Below the pieces are notes generated by a model. It ran no database searches, was not told the origin of the DNA, and saw only the letters and a list, made by a program, of their open reading frames with translations. Shown piece after piece: positions 15,556-25,306 of a stretch of 41,897 bases of DNA. Origin of the DNA: Planctomycetaceae bacterium (GTDB taxonomy: Bacteria; Planctomycetota; Planctomycetia; Pirellulales; Pirellulaceae); NCBI GenBank assembly GCA_002717145.1, contig PBCP01000114.1, positions 1-41,897 of the forward strand, given 5' to 3'. Within the stretch, counting starts at the first letter, position 1; every line of letters starts with the position of its first letter. Made by a program: the position numbers and the translations under genes.

Positions 15556-17781
15556 TTACGACTGAGCGTGAAGAGTAATTAAGGCACCTTTAAAGGCTGG
15601 GGTGCGCGACTGTGGATCGGTCGTACGGGGGACCAGAACATTTGCCTCAGGGAAGTACATCAGTACATTTCCTTCCCGGATGTCTTCATAACAGTGGATA
15701 TGAATGTTGCTTAACTCACCCACCGAGCTTTTGACGGTAACTAGCTGGCCGTCTTTCAGCCCTAGTCTCTCTGTGTCGATCGGGTTGATCAGGATGATAT
15801 CCCGTCGATCCACGCCACGATAAAGGTCTGTTTCTTCGTAAACAACGGTGTTGAATTGGCCTTCACTGCGCACAGTCATTAACCGCAGTTCAGTTAGACT
15901 GCCTTGTAGGTGCGGGAGTTTGTGGCAGTGGAGTTGTGCCTTTCCATTGGGGGTTGAAAACTTTGGCCGATGGAAGGTGCGTCCACCAATTTGGAATTCA
16001 GTTTTGGTTTCATCGATTTCGGCAATCTTTTCGAATCCGGGGATAGACTTGCTAATGGCTGAGCGGATATTGGTAGCTTCTTTCATAGCCTGCCAGTCGA
16101 CCGGACCGTCACTTCCCAAAACAGATTGGGCAATGTCCGTAATAACGTCAATTTCACTTCGAGGACCTTCATGGCGTCGCGGTCCGCCATCACTAAGCCT
16201 GACGAAGTTAAACATGGATTCCTGTGTAGTGGCCTGGGCTTCTTCATCCCGGGCTAGCACTGGGAGGATGATGGTTTCGTCAGCCAGTGCGTGTGCATGA
16301 CCGGTGTTGAGCGTTGTGTTGATGTAAACCAGCGTCTTAAGTTTGCTTAGCGAGGCAGCCGCAAACTCGAGGTCAGGATTCGATCCATAGAGGTTTCCGC
16401 CCAAACAGAACCCCACACTCAATTCCTCTCGATCCGCAGCCTCCATGCATCCGAGTGTGTCGAGCCCTTTGGTGGTAGGCAGGCTGACGTTTAACTCCGA
16501 CTCCAAAGCATCGAAAATTGCATCTTTCAGTTTAGGAGTTACGCCGACGGACCCTATTCCCTGAACATTGCTATGTCCACGAACAGGAAGCAGGCCAGCA
16601 TGAGGACGGCCGAGCATTCCTCGCATCATGGCGAGGTTTGCAATCGCCTGTACATTTTGCACTCCGTGTTCATGGTGGGTGATTCCCATCGTCCAGCAAA
16701 AAACAACATTGTTTGCAGAAGCATAGAGAGTCGCCATGTCACGAATTTCCATTTCACTGACGCCTGACTTCGTCGTGATTTCCTGCCATGAGATTGACTT
16801 TAGATGTGATAACCACTCTGTCGCACCGTCACAATACTGATGGAGAAAATCTCCATCTTCCGCCCCCATTTCTTGAATTGCCTTGGCAATGCCTGTCAAC
16901 ATTGCCAGATCTCCCCCGATGTGAGGTTGGATATAGAGATCGGCGATTGGGGTTCCGAATAAAAGGCTGAATGGATTACTGGGAACCTTAAAGTTCACTA
17001 ATCCGACTTCAACCGCCGGGTTCACAACAATAACCTTGCCCTTCTTGTTTTTGACTTGCATTAGCGTCGTCATCAGTCGCGGATGGTTGCTAGGAGGGTT
17101 TCCACCAATGACAAATACAAGATCCGCCTGTTCGACATCATCGAGGACAACGGTTGCGGTTCCGCTTCCCACAGCACTGGATAGGCCTACACCACTGGCC
17201 TGATGACAGTAATAGCTGCAATTGTTGACGTTGTTTGTGCCGTACAGTCGGGCAAATAACTGTAAGAGGAATCCCGCTTCGTTACTGCTACGACCGCTGA
17301 AGTACCAAAACGAGTCATCGGCCGGGGTGCGGTGAAGTGCGGAACTGACGCGCTGCAGAGCTTCATCCCATTCAATTCGCCGATAGAAGTCATTGCCCTT
17401 TTCATAAAGCATCGGGTGCGTTAGCCGTCCCGCATGTTCCAGTTGATAAGGAGTTTGTTGTTTCAACTGAGAAACAGCATAGGATTCCAGATGTTCACAT
17501 GCTCCCGCTGTCTGTAGGTCAGCAGCCATAGCCTGCACCGACTTTTTGCACATCTCCAGCGAACGACCGGATTCATTGACCATACCACCGGCCTGCCCGC
17601 CCATGCCTACGGCGCAGGTTTTACAAGTGTTTTTGCTGCGCAACGCTCTCCACATCCGAAGAAATCCTCCCGACGTGCGGGACTTTTTCAGGACGTAACG
17701 AATGGCCTGCCAGCCGCCGCCGCTCTTTGGTTTTTTGATCAAGGTCGGTGTGAATTTCTTTGAGTAAAATAGTGTTTTCAA
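15556..17781 (-). CDS. YdeP/FdhF-type molybdopterin oxidoreductase (formate dehydrogenase-like)
   Basis: This is a 741-residue protein of the FdhF/YdeP branch of the DMSO-reductase superfamily. The N-terminus has the Cys53-x2-Cys56 pair in NTCKTCAVGMGGQ and a later Cys in LEMCKKS. Molybdopterin-binding stretches follow (SFWYFSGRSSNEAG, NCSYYCHQASGVGL with the presumed Mo-ligand Cys before His, VFVIGGNPPSNHPR), and the C-terminal MopB domain contains QFNTVVYEETDLYRG. No Tat signal is present, so it is probably cytoplasmic. Formate is the usual suggested substrate, but YdeP-type proteins are poorly characterised. The start codon appears to be TTG, a few bases after GGAG. It follows the aldehyde dehydrogenase by 15 bases. 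Confidence 0.88.
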   Translation of the reverse strand: MKTLFYSKKFTPTLIKKPKSGGGWQAIRYVLKKSRTSGGFLRMWRALRSKNTCKTCAVGMGGQAGGMVNESGRSLEMCKKSVQAMAADLQTAGACEHLESYAVSQLKQQTPYQLEHAGRLTHPMLYEKGNDFYRRIEWDEALQRVSSALHRTPADDSFWYFSGRSSNEAGFLLQLFARLYGTNNVNNCSYYCHQASGVGLSSAVGSGTATVVLDDVEQADLVFVIGGNPPSNHPRLMTTLMQVKNKKGKVIVVNPAVEVGLVNFKVPSNPFSLLFGTPIADLYIQPHIGGDLAMLTGIAKAIQEMGAEDGDFLHQYCDGATEWLSHLKSISWQEITTKSGVSEMEIRDMATLYASANNVVFCWTMGITHHEHGVQNVQAIANLAMMRGMLGRPHAGLLPVRGHSNVQGIGSVGVTPKLKDAIFDALESELNVSLPTTKGLDTLGCMEAADREELSVGFCLGGNLYGSNPDLEFAAASLSKLKTLVYINTTLNTGHAHALADETIILPVLARDEEAQATTQESMFNFVRLSDGGPRRHEGPRSEIDVITDIAQSVLGSDGPVDWQAMKEATNIRSAISKSIPGFEKIAEIDETKTEFQIGGRTFHRPKFSTPNGKAQLHCHKLPHLQGSLTELRLMTVRSEGQFNTVVYEETDLYRGVDRRDIILINPIDTERLGLKDGQLVTVKSSVGELSNIHIHCYEDIREGNVLMYFPEANVLVPRTTDPQSRTPAFKGALITLHAQS

Positions 17782-17796
17782 ACAGCTCCAAGGAAT

Positions 17797-19266
17797 TTAA
17801 TCGAGAGCCACCGTGACAGTTTTGGTTTCGAGGTAGTTCTTCAGCCCTTCTTCGCCAAGTTCTCTGCCGATACCTGACATTTTGAATCCTCCAAACGGGG
17901 CCGCTGCATCGAAAACATCGTAACAGTTGACCCAAACGGTACCAGCGCGAACCCGGTCTGCCAGTAGGTGAGCCTTGCCGATGTCACGTGACCAAACGGC
18001 CGCAGCCAGACCATAAAACGTGTTGTTGGCTCGATGAATTAAGTCTTCGGTGTCTTTGAAGGTCAGGATTGACATGACCGGTCCGAAAATTTCATCCGTC
18101 GCAATCTGCATTTCATCTGTAACTCCATCGAATAAAGTGGGTTCGATGAAGTAACCCTGATCGCCATGGCGGGCTCCTCCGGTTAAGCACTTAGCTCCTT
18201 CCTGTTTCCCGATGTCAATGTATTTGAGTATTTTATCGAATTGTGCCTGGTCCACCTGAGGCCCCTGTTCGGTAGCTTTGTCAAACGGATCCCCGACGAC
18301 GCGAGATTGATTCATGCTCACCAGTTTTGCAACAAACTCATCATGGATATCCTCCTGAACGAACAGTCGGCTTCCGGCACAACAGCATTGGCCTTGATTG
18401 AAATAGAGGCCGAAGTGGGAGCCTGCCGCTGCGGCATCCAGATCCGCGTCATTGAAAACTACGTTGGGACTCTTACCTCCCAATTCAAATGTCAGTCGCT
18501 TCAGGGTTTGCGAGGCATCGGCCATAATTGTCTGAGCTGTTTTGTATTCGCCTGTGAAGGCAACTTTGTCAATACCGGGATGCTTGACCACAGCGGCGCC
18601 GGCGGTTGGCCCGAATCCGGGGACAATATTAATTACACCGTCAGGGACGCCGGCTTTCTGTGCAAGTCGAGCCATGCGGAGGCAGGTCAGTGGCGTTTGC
18701 TCAGCTGGCTTCATGACGATCGTGCAACCCGCCGCAAGAGCTGGGCCCCATTTCCAGGCGACCATCAGCATAGGGAAGTTCCAGGGAATGATCTGTCCCA
18801 CAACTCCCACCGGTTCCTTTTTGGTGTAGGTGAAAAAGTTGCCACGTACAGGAATTGTCTGTCCATGAATCTTGTCAGCAAAGCCGGCGTAGTATCGCAG
18901 ACAGTCGATTGTCAGTGGAAGATCTGCTGCCAGTGAGTCGCTGATCGGTTTGCCGTTATCCAGAGTTTCTAAAGCCGCCAATTCATCTAGTTCGGCTTCG
19001 ATTAAATCTGCTAGGCGGTACATGATAGCCCCGCGTTCCCGGGCATCCATCTTTCTCCATGGACCATCGTCGAAGGCTTTGCGGGCGGCAGCAACTGCTT
19101 TATCGACATCTACAGCATCTCCCTCGGCAACCTCAGCGATAACTTCACCAGTGGCTGGATGGTATGTATTAAACGTCTTTCCGCTTTCAGCAGGGATCCA
19201 TTCGCCGCCGATAAAACATTGTGTTTGACGAACGGTTGGACGTGCGACGATTTCTGCAGTAGCCAT
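17797..19266 (-). CDS. NAD(P)-dependent aldehyde dehydrogenase
   Basis: This is a 489-residue ALDH of the class 1/2 type, oxidising an aldehyde to the acid. The catalytic Cys is the middle one of [11 protein letters not shown] (Cys295). The general base Glu261 is in FELGGKSPN, and the transition-state Asn163 is in PWNFP. All catalytic positions are intact. The cofactor loop after FTG reads FTGEYKTAQ where relatives such as ALDH2 have FTGSTEIG, so the usual Ser is replaced by Glu and the second Gly is missing; this may alter cofactor preference. GGAG precedes the ATG. It is the first gene of a likely two-gene unit with the formate dehydrogenase-like gene. Confidence 0.95.
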   Translation of the reverse strand: MATAEIVARPTVRQTQCFIGGEWIPAESGKTFNTYHPATGEVIAEVAEGDAVDVDKAVAAARKAFDDGPWRKMDARERGAIMYRLADLIEAELDELAALETLDNGKPISDSLAADLPLTIDCLRYYAGFADKIHGQTIPVRGNFFTYTKKEPVGVVGQIIPWNFPMLMVAWKWGPALAAGCTIVMKPAEQTPLTCLRMARLAQKAGVPDGVINIVPGFGPTAGAAVVKHPGIDKVAFTGEYKTAQTIMADASQTLKRLTFELGGKSPNVVFNDADLDAAAAGSHFGLYFNQGQCCCAGSRLFVQEDIHDEFVAKLVSMNQSRVVGDPFDKATEQGPQVDQAQFDKILKYIDIGKQEGAKCLTGGARHGDQGYFIEPTLFDGVTDEMQIATDEIFGPVMSILTFKDTEDLIHRANNTFYGLAAAVWSRDIGKAHLLADRVRAGTVWVNCYDVFDAAAPFGGFKMSGIGRELGEEGLKNYLETKTVTVALD

Positions 19267-19477
19267 TGATATTCTCCATGAGATGAATTGATTGAATTGG
19301 GCTCAGTAGTGATTCTAACCCTTTGGTGGTGGTTGTTACAAATCCTTGGGGTATAGGCCACTTTAAGCACGTAAGTACGTCGCTTGTCGTCGGCTACACG
19401 ACTGTCAATTTGCGATCTATACTTAAGTCATTCCTCTATTATCTGAGAATCTAATTAGGCAAAGACAGAGAAGACTG

Positions 19478-20578
19478 ATGAAAGCAATTGCTGTTAAACC
19501 CGGTACTCCCAATAGTGTCCATATGGCTGAACTCCCCAGGCCTTCGTTGGCGGATGTTGCTGACGCAACAGGTGTACTGGTTCGGGTACTCAAGGTGGGA
19601 GTCGACGCGACAGATCGGGAAATTAATGATGCACTCTATGGAAACGCTCCAGATGGATTTGATTTTTTAACGATTGGGCATGAAGTATTTGGGGTCGTGG
19701 AGGAAATAGGAGACGGCGTTCGAACGATCAAACCAGGCGATTTTGTGACGGCCACCGTGCGACGACCTGGCGGCTCGATTTATGATCAGATCGGCACCTA
19801 TGATATGACTAGTGAGGAAACCTATTACGAACGTGGTATCAATCTACGACACGGGTTTATGACCGAGTATTTTGTTGATTCCGAAGAGTATATCGTAAAA
19901 GTTCCAAAAGGGTTGCAGCATTTACACGTGCTTATGGAACCAATGAGTTGCGCGGCTAAAGCTATACAGCAGGCGTATGAGGCGCAACAGCGTATGAAGA
20001 TCTGGCGCCCGCAAAGAGCCTTTGTTTTAGGAGCGGGACAAATAGGGTTACTGAGTACACTCGTACTCAAAAACCGTGGGTTGGACGTTTATACACTGGC
20101 CCGATCGGCCAAAGGGACACTAAACTCTGAAATCGTGGAAGGTTTGGAGGCAACCTATGTTTCCACGCGTGAAACTCCAATTGAAGAACTGGTGTCTCAG
20201 GTAGGTAAAGCGGATCTTATCGTGGATGCAACAGGCCACAGTGGAGTCGCCTTTGATGCCATGAATCACTTGGGACACAACGGTGTGTTGGTATGGACGA
20301 GTATCACCGGAGGAGACAGAGCGGTCGAAATTCCATCGGACAAAATTAACATCGAATGGGTGTTAGGTAACAAGTTGCTTGTGGGAAGTGTGAATGCCAA
20401 TAAGACTCATTTTGAATCCGGGATTAAGGATCTGGCGTTGGGAGAAGTTATGTACCCCGGGGTTCTGGAACGAATCCTCACCAACCCGGTGAATGGATTT
20501 GACAATTATCAGGAATTGATGCGTTTACTTGTCGAGGAACCGACAGCTTTAAAGGTTTATATGAATGTGAGCGACTAG
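19478..20578 (+). CDS. Glucose 1-dehydrogenase-like MDR alcohol dehydrogenase
   Basis: This is a 366-residue medium-chain dehydrogenase. Its sequence resembles archaeal glucose 1-dehydrogenases: DATDREI at residues 43-49, [16 protein letters not shown] for the catalytic zinc (His, Glu), [29 protein letters not shown], and a Rossmann motif VLGAGQIG. In the archaeal enzymes the RRP segment is followed by a four-cysteine structural-zinc lobe. Here the same segment ([26 protein letters not shown]) has no cysteine, so the structural zinc is presumably absent. The likely role is oxidation of glucose or a related sugar to the lactone with NAD(P). It is divergent from the ALDH gene and probably has its own promoter. 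Confidence 0.88.
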   Translation: MKAIAVKPGTPNSVHMAELPRPSLADVADATGVLVRVLKVGVDATDREINDALYGNAPDGFDFLTIGHEVFGVVEEIGDGVRTIKPGDFVTATVRRPGGSIYDQIGTYDMTSEETYYERGINLRHGFMTEYFVDSEEYIVKVPKGLQHLHVLMEPMSCAAKAIQQAYEAQQRMKIWRPQRAFVLGAGQIGLLSTLVLKNRGLDVYTLARSAKGTLNSEIVEGLEATYVSTRETPIEELVSQVGKADLIVDATGHSGVAFDAMNHLGHNGVLVWTSITGGDRAVEIPSDKINIEWVLGNKLLVGSVNANKTHFESGIKDLALGEVMYPGVLERILTNPVNGFDNYQELMRLLVEEPTALKVYMNVSD

Positions 20579-20612
20579 AGGATGGGATTGTTGATTGATT
20601 CGCAATCGCACG

Positions 20613-22082
20613 TTAACTGATAATTTCTTTAACCACATTGCCGTGTACATCGGTGAGACGGAAATCGCGGCCTTGGTATCGATATGTCAACTGTTCGTGG
20701 TTAATACCTAGCAGATGCAGGATCGTTGCCTGTAAATCGTGGACATGAACATGCCCTTCAGCGACGTTGTAACTAAAGTCATCGGTTGCTCCGTGCGTAT
20801 AGCCGGCTTTAACTCCGCCACCAGCCATCCAATACGTAAAGCAGCGAGGATGGTGGTCTCGCCCGGCGCTAGGGGTATTCCAGTTTCCCTGGCCCGCCAC
20901 GCCACGTCCAAATTCACCACCCCAAACGACGAGTGTGTCTTTAAGCAGTCCTCTTCGTTTTAAATCGATAATTAGTGCAGCGGTGGCTTGATCGGTGTCA
21001 CGACAGCGAGCAACGCACCAGGTACTCAGTCGGCTATGGTGATCCCAGTCAGGGTGAAAGAGTTGAGTGAATCTTACTCCCCTTTCGGCCAGTCTCCGCG
21101 CCAAGATGCAATTGGCAGCATAACTGCCCGGGCGGCGAGAATCCGGTCCATATAACTCGAAAATCTCCTCAGGTTCGTCCGAAAGATCGGTGAGTTCCGG
21201 TACGCTGGCTTGCATTCGATATGCCATTTCAAATTGTTTTGTTCTGGCTTCGATTTCCGGATCACCACTTTGTCGTGATTTAAGACTGTTTAGTCGCCCA
21301 ATTCCGTCTAGAAGTTTACGTCGCATTTCACGAGGGAGTCCATCTGGATCCTCTAGGTAGAGTACGGGTTCGCTGGCATTTCGGAATTTGACGCCCTGAT
21401 AACGGGAGGGCAAAAATCCATTGCCCCAATAATAGTTGTAAAGCGGCTGGTCACTAGGACGCTGCATTTTTGACACTAACACAACATAGTCAGGAAGGTC
21501 TCGGTTCGGAGATCCGAGACCATAGCTGCCCCAGGCCCCGATGCTTGGGCGACCGGGAATCTGACTTCCGGTCATCATAAAGGTCATGGCGGGTGCGTGA
21601 TTAATATATTCACTGTGCATGGACTTGATGAAGCAGAGATCATCGGCGATCGAGCCGATATGTGGGATCCACTCACTTACCGTCGCACCGCTTTCACCCC
21701 ATTGCTTGAATTTAGCGTGTGAAGGCATCACTAGTTGAGCTTTACCAGCCGTCATTGTAGTTAGCCGCTGTCCCTGACGAATTTCTTCCGGCAAATCATC
21801 GCCGGCCCATTTGTGCATGTCAGGCTTATGGTCATATAACTCGATTTGTGACGGACCGCCGGACTGTGTCAGGTAAATGACACGTTTGGCTTTTGGTTCG
21901 TGGTGTGGCAGGGGGAGAAGTCCTCCATGTTCATTCCGCACTGGAACTGCCTGTGCCGCGTCGTTGAATAGTCCACCTGCAGCCATGGCGCCTAAACTGA
22001 TGCCGGTACACTGACCAAGAAAATATCTTCGAGTTGTTGTTAGCTGATCTGACAAGATATTATTCCCGGGTGATGGTTTCAT
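20613..22082 (-). CDS. DUF1501 domain protein with Tat-type signal
   Basis: This is a 489-residue member of the DUF1501 family (sulfatase/alkaline phosphatase-like fold), expanded in planctomycetes. The N-terminus has TTRRYFLGQ followed by a small-residue hydrophobic stretch, a Tat-type export signal. Family stretches include YLTQSGGPSQIELYDHKPD, GLGSPNRDLPDYVVLVSK, and near the C-terminus GGEFGRGVAGQGN and GRDHHPRCFTYWMAGGG. The function is unknown. It overlaps the end of the PSD1 gene by 23 bases, the standard planctomycete pairing, so the two are surely cotranscribed and probably work on the same extracytoplasmic substrate. Confidence 0.93.
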   Translation of the reverse strand: MKPSPGNNILSDQLTTTRRYFLGQCTGISLGAMAAGGLFNDAAQAVPVRNEHGGLLPLPHHEPKAKRVIYLTQSGGPSQIELYDHKPDMHKWAGDDLPEEIRQGQRLTTMTAGKAQLVMPSHAKFKQWGESGATVSEWIPHIGSIADDLCFIKSMHSEYINHAPAMTFMMTGSQIPGRPSIGAWGSYGLGSPNRDLPDYVVLVSKMQRPSDQPLYNYYWGNGFLPSRYQGVKFRNASEPVLYLEDPDGLPREMRRKLLDGIGRLNSLKSRQSGDPEIEARTKQFEMAYRMQASVPELTDLSDEPEEIFELYGPDSRRPGSYAANCILARRLAERGVRFTQLFHPDWDHHSRLSTWCVARCRDTDQATAALIIDLKRRGLLKDTLVVWGGEFGRGVAGQGNWNTPSAGRDHHPRCFTYWMAGGGVKAGYTHGATDDFSYNVAEGHVHVHDLQATILHLLGINHEQLTYRYQGRDFRLTDVHGNVVKEIIS

Positions 22083-25000
22083 CGAGATTCATAATCATGG
22101 ATGTGATACTGCTTAACGCAGCTAGGGTTGAAGCTTGCTGTAGTTCGTTGCCATCGGATTTTCTGGCAAAGTCAGGGACGGTCTCCGGTTGCCCGTGCTG
22201 GAGGTAGCGACGTGCCTGATCCGGATTTGAATGGTAATACGTTTCGAGCTCGTGGAGTTGTGATTGCACAATTCTTAATTCAGCAGGATCGGGATCGCGA
22301 CTCAATAAGTGCTGATAAATGAACTCTATTTGTTCATAAGGCATCTTTGAAGCGGAAATGGCATTTTGGGCTAACACTCGTGAGGCCTCGAGATAAGTTA
22401 AGTCATTCATCAACGTTAGTGCTTGTAGCGGCGTGTTCGTGATTGGGGTTTTGACCTGACAGACTCGGCGTTTTGCATTGTCGAACAGGAAGGCTGGAGC
22501 TGCGCTGCGACGCCAAAAGGTGTAAACAGTTCGGCGGAATTGAGCGTTGCCCTGACTGGGGGTGTATTTGAATCTTCCCATTGTTATGTCCGCCCAAACG
22601 CCGGTAGGCTGATACGGCCGAACTGGCGGCCCGCCAATGGTTGTGTCCAGCAGATGACTGGCCTGAAGTACCGAATCCCGGATCATCCAGGCTGGCATCC
22701 GATATCGTTCGGCCCGAGCCAGAAGTCTGTTTTCAGGGTCGATTGTCCGTAAATTATGACGATCAACTCCTAAGTCAGACGTTTGTCTGTAGGTGGCACT
22801 TGTGACAATCTTTCGGATTAGCTGTTTAAGATCCCAGTTGTTTTCCATCAGGTCGGCAGCCAGCCAGTCAAGAAGTTGCGGATGGGTTGGTAATTCTCCC
22901 TGAACGCCGAAATCTTCAGCAGTCCTTACAAGGCCTTTGCCCATGATCAGACGCCAGATGTGGTTGGTGGTGACTCGCGACGTCAGTGGATTTTTACGAT
23001 TAACCAGCCATTGTGCCAGACCTAATCTATTCTTGGGCGAGTCTTTCGATAGACTGCCTAGTACAGGGGGCACGGCAGTGCCTACAGTGTCTCCTTTGGC
23101 ATCCCAGACTCCACGCAATAGAATGTGGCTAGGCCGGGGTTCTGAACGTTCTGACAAGATCATAACGCGTTTGCCCCCTGCGGCGCTTTTGAACTCATTT
23201 AATTGAGCCTGAGCCTGACTCAGTGGCTGCTTGACTTGCTGATAGGCAATGTCGTCAATTAAGAACTGTTGGAGTAAGTCGTTGCGCAAATTGGCGTCAA
23301 TTTGCTCGATCGATTTCGGAGACGATTCGGTGAGTCGTTGCAATGGTCCCTTTTCCAGAGACGAAACGGCTTTTCCTACGCGGTCAGTTAGCAGGATCCG
23401 AAACGTTCCCAGATTATGTGAACCTTGCAGAGACCTCTGTTGCAATTCAATGTAGATTGACTCTTCTGGGCTCAACACTAATGGAGTTTCAAGGGCCAGA
23501 ACAGCTGTTCGAGTCGTTTTAATGTCCGAATCAAATGAAGCCCAGCCATTTCGGGGGTCATCGTCCAGAATATGTGCAACCAGACCATACCCGTTGTATT
23601 TGCCACGATCAGCCTGATGGTCAGCAATGGCTTGTGCAAATCGAATATCTCTGACTGTCGAAGTCGCTGTTGAGACTACACGAAGTTTTACATCCGTCAG
23701 AATAAAATGCCCTGATTCACTACGTGAAAAAGCGCCATGGGAATTCTGTTCGGCAGGCGGTACTTCTATTTTGATTCCCGTGATTCGACTTAATTCGGTT
23801 TTGCCTGTTAGTTGGAAATCTTCGTGGTGCGGATTTTTGTCATCAGTTGAAATGGTGCCGTTGTTAGCAAGCGTAAGTTTGGTACCGAAGGTACTGTTTG
23901 TGGATGATGGTTTGAAAACTTGCCACGTCTGGTAATCCTCTGTTAGGCTGTCGATGGTGGCCGTTAGCCAGCTTTCAAATCGTTTTTCGGCTAGCTTATA
24001 CTCAGAACGCTCAGCCTCTAGTCTTTGGTCTACCAGCTTTTGGGCAGACGTAATATGAGGTGCCACTGTGGTTGGCTTATAGTTGAGAAATGGTTTCGCT
24101 CCACCGCCGGCTTTACCATCTTCATCAATGCTGTTGAAAAAACTGAACATTTCATAATAGGACTGATGGGAGATCGGGTCGTACTTGTGTGAATGGCATT
24201 GGCAGCACCCCAGCGTGACACCGAGCCAAACTGTCCCGGTAGTGTTTACCCGGTCAATGACATATTCAATACGAGATTCTTCCGGATGCCTTCCTCCCTC
24301 GCCATTTGCCATGTGATTTCGATGAAAGCAAGTTGCCAGTTTTTGTTCTGCGGTTGCATCTGGCAGCAGATCGCCGGCAAATTGCTCGATGGTAAACTGG
24401 TCGTAAGGCATATTGGAATTGAAAGCGTTAATGACCCAGTCTTTCCAGGGCCAGTTGCTTCTGGTGGAGTCACTTTGATAGCCGTCAGTGTCGCTGTATC
24501 TAGCAGCATCCAGCCAAAACATAGCCATTCGTTCACCATAATGAGGTGAGGCCAGCAACGCGTCGACATAGTTGAGGTAGGTTTTGTCGTCTGGGTCACT
24601 AGGCGTATATTGCCCTATAAAATCCTCCACGGCCGCAGGAGAGGGGGGTAAGCCGGTGATATCGAGCGATAGTCGTCGAGCTAAAGTTGCAGCGGTTGCT
24701 TCAGACGAAGGTTTGATTCTTTCCGATTCTAGTTTGCGCCCGACAAAAGCATCAATCTCATTACGAATCCAACGCTGAGTCTTCTTGGTGTTTTGAGGCA
24801 GTTCTGGTTTGGTGATTTGTTCGAAAGACCAGTGTTGTTCGAAACGGGCCCCGTTGGCAATCCAGTTCTGCAGTATCAATATTTCCTCTTTCGTAAGGTG
24901 TTTGTCAAAATCCGCGGGTGGCATTTTGATGGATTCGTCATCCGAAATAATGCGATTGATTAATTCGCTTTTTGCGGTATTGCCGGGGCTGATGACTTGA

Positions 25001-25203
25001 TAGCCATCACGCATTCGAATGGCATCTTCATTGATATCTAAGCGAAGATTCGCTTCCCGCGTGTTTTCGTCAGGCCCGTGACATTGAAAGCAGTTTTCAG
25101 CAAGTATTGGCAATACTTCTTTGCTAAATGAAACTTCAGGTGCCGCTGATAAATTGGGTGCCGTCAGGGTTGTCACGGCCAATAGAGAGAGGAATATACG
25201 CAT
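22060..25203 (-). CDS. PSD1 protein: planctomycete cytochrome c, DUF1549 and DUF1553 domains
   Basis: This is a 1047-residue exported protein. After a signal peptide comes a single heme motif CFQCH in the planctomycete cytochrome C domain (NCFQCHGPDENTREANLRLD). DUF1549 is next (IDAFVGRKLESERIKPSSEA, then DAARYSDTDGYQ and NSNMPYDQFTIEQFAGDLLPDAT). A central beta-rich region of about 300 residues may bind carbohydrate. DUF1553 closes the protein (NRLGLAQWLVNRKNPLTSRVTTNHIW and FGVQGELPTHPQLLDWLA). The biochemical role of these proteins is not known. It is the first gene of the pair with the DUF1501 gene. Confidence 0.95.
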   Translation of the reverse strand: MRIFLSLLAVTTLTAPNLSAAPEVSFSKEVLPILAENCFQCHGPDENTREANLRLDINEDAIRMRDGYQVISPGNTAKSELINRIISDDESIKMPPADFDKHLTKEEILILQNWIANGARFEQHWSFEQITKPELPQNTKKTQRWIRNEIDAFVGRKLESERIKPSSEATAATLARRLSLDITGLPPSPAAVEDFIGQYTPSDPDDKTYLNYVDALLASPHYGERMAMFWLDAARYSDTDGYQSDSTRSNWPWKDWVINAFNSNMPYDQFTIEQFAGDLLPDATAEQKLATCFHRNHMANGEGGRHPEESRIEYVIDRVNTTGTVWLGVTLGCCQCHSHKYDPISHQSYYEMFSFFNSIDEDGKAGGGAKPFLNYKPTTVAPHITSAQKLVDQRLEAERSEYKLAEKRFESWLTATIDSLTEDYQTWQVFKPSSTNSTFGTKLTLANNGTISTDDKNPHHEDFQLTGKTELSRITGIKIEVPPAEQNSHGAFSRSESGHFILTDVKLRVVSTATSTVRDIRFAQAIADHQADRGKYNGYGLVAHILDDDPRNGWASFDSDIKTTRTAVLALETPLVLSPEESIYIELQQRSLQGSHNLGTFRILLTDRVGKAVSSLEKGPLQRLTESSPKSIEQIDANLRNDLLQQFLIDDIAYQQVKQPLSQAQAQLNEFKSAAGGKRVMILSERSEPRPSHILLRGVWDAKGDTVGTAVPPVLGSLSKDSPKNRLGLAQWLVNRKNPLTSRVTTNHIWRLIMGKGLVRTAEDFGVQGELPTHPQLLDWLAADLMENNWDLKQLIRKIVTSATYRQTSDLGVDRHNLRTIDPENRLLARAERYRMPAWMIRDSVLQASHLLDTTIGGPPVRPYQPTGVWADITMGRFKYTPSQGNAQFRRTVYTFWRRSAAPAFLFDNAKRRVCQVKTPITNTPLQALTLMNDLTYLEASRVLAQNAISASKMPYEQIEFIYQHLLSRDPDPAELRIVQSQLHELETYYHSNPDQARRYLQHGQPETVPDFARKSDGNELQQASTLAALSSITSMIMNLDETITRE

Positions 25204-25306
25204 GTCACTGAATGGAAGCGAAGGAATGATCTATCCGTATTTTAGCAGATACAGACCAACGAAGACAGATAAGGGCTGTCCTCCAAAATCTTATGTTAGC
25301 GGTGAA

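Noticed and set aside
18241..18936. Plus-strand open frame of 231 codons in the aldehyde dehydrogenase gene
   Set aside because: It lies wholly antisense to the catalytic region of a well-conserved ALDH, and its product resembles no family.
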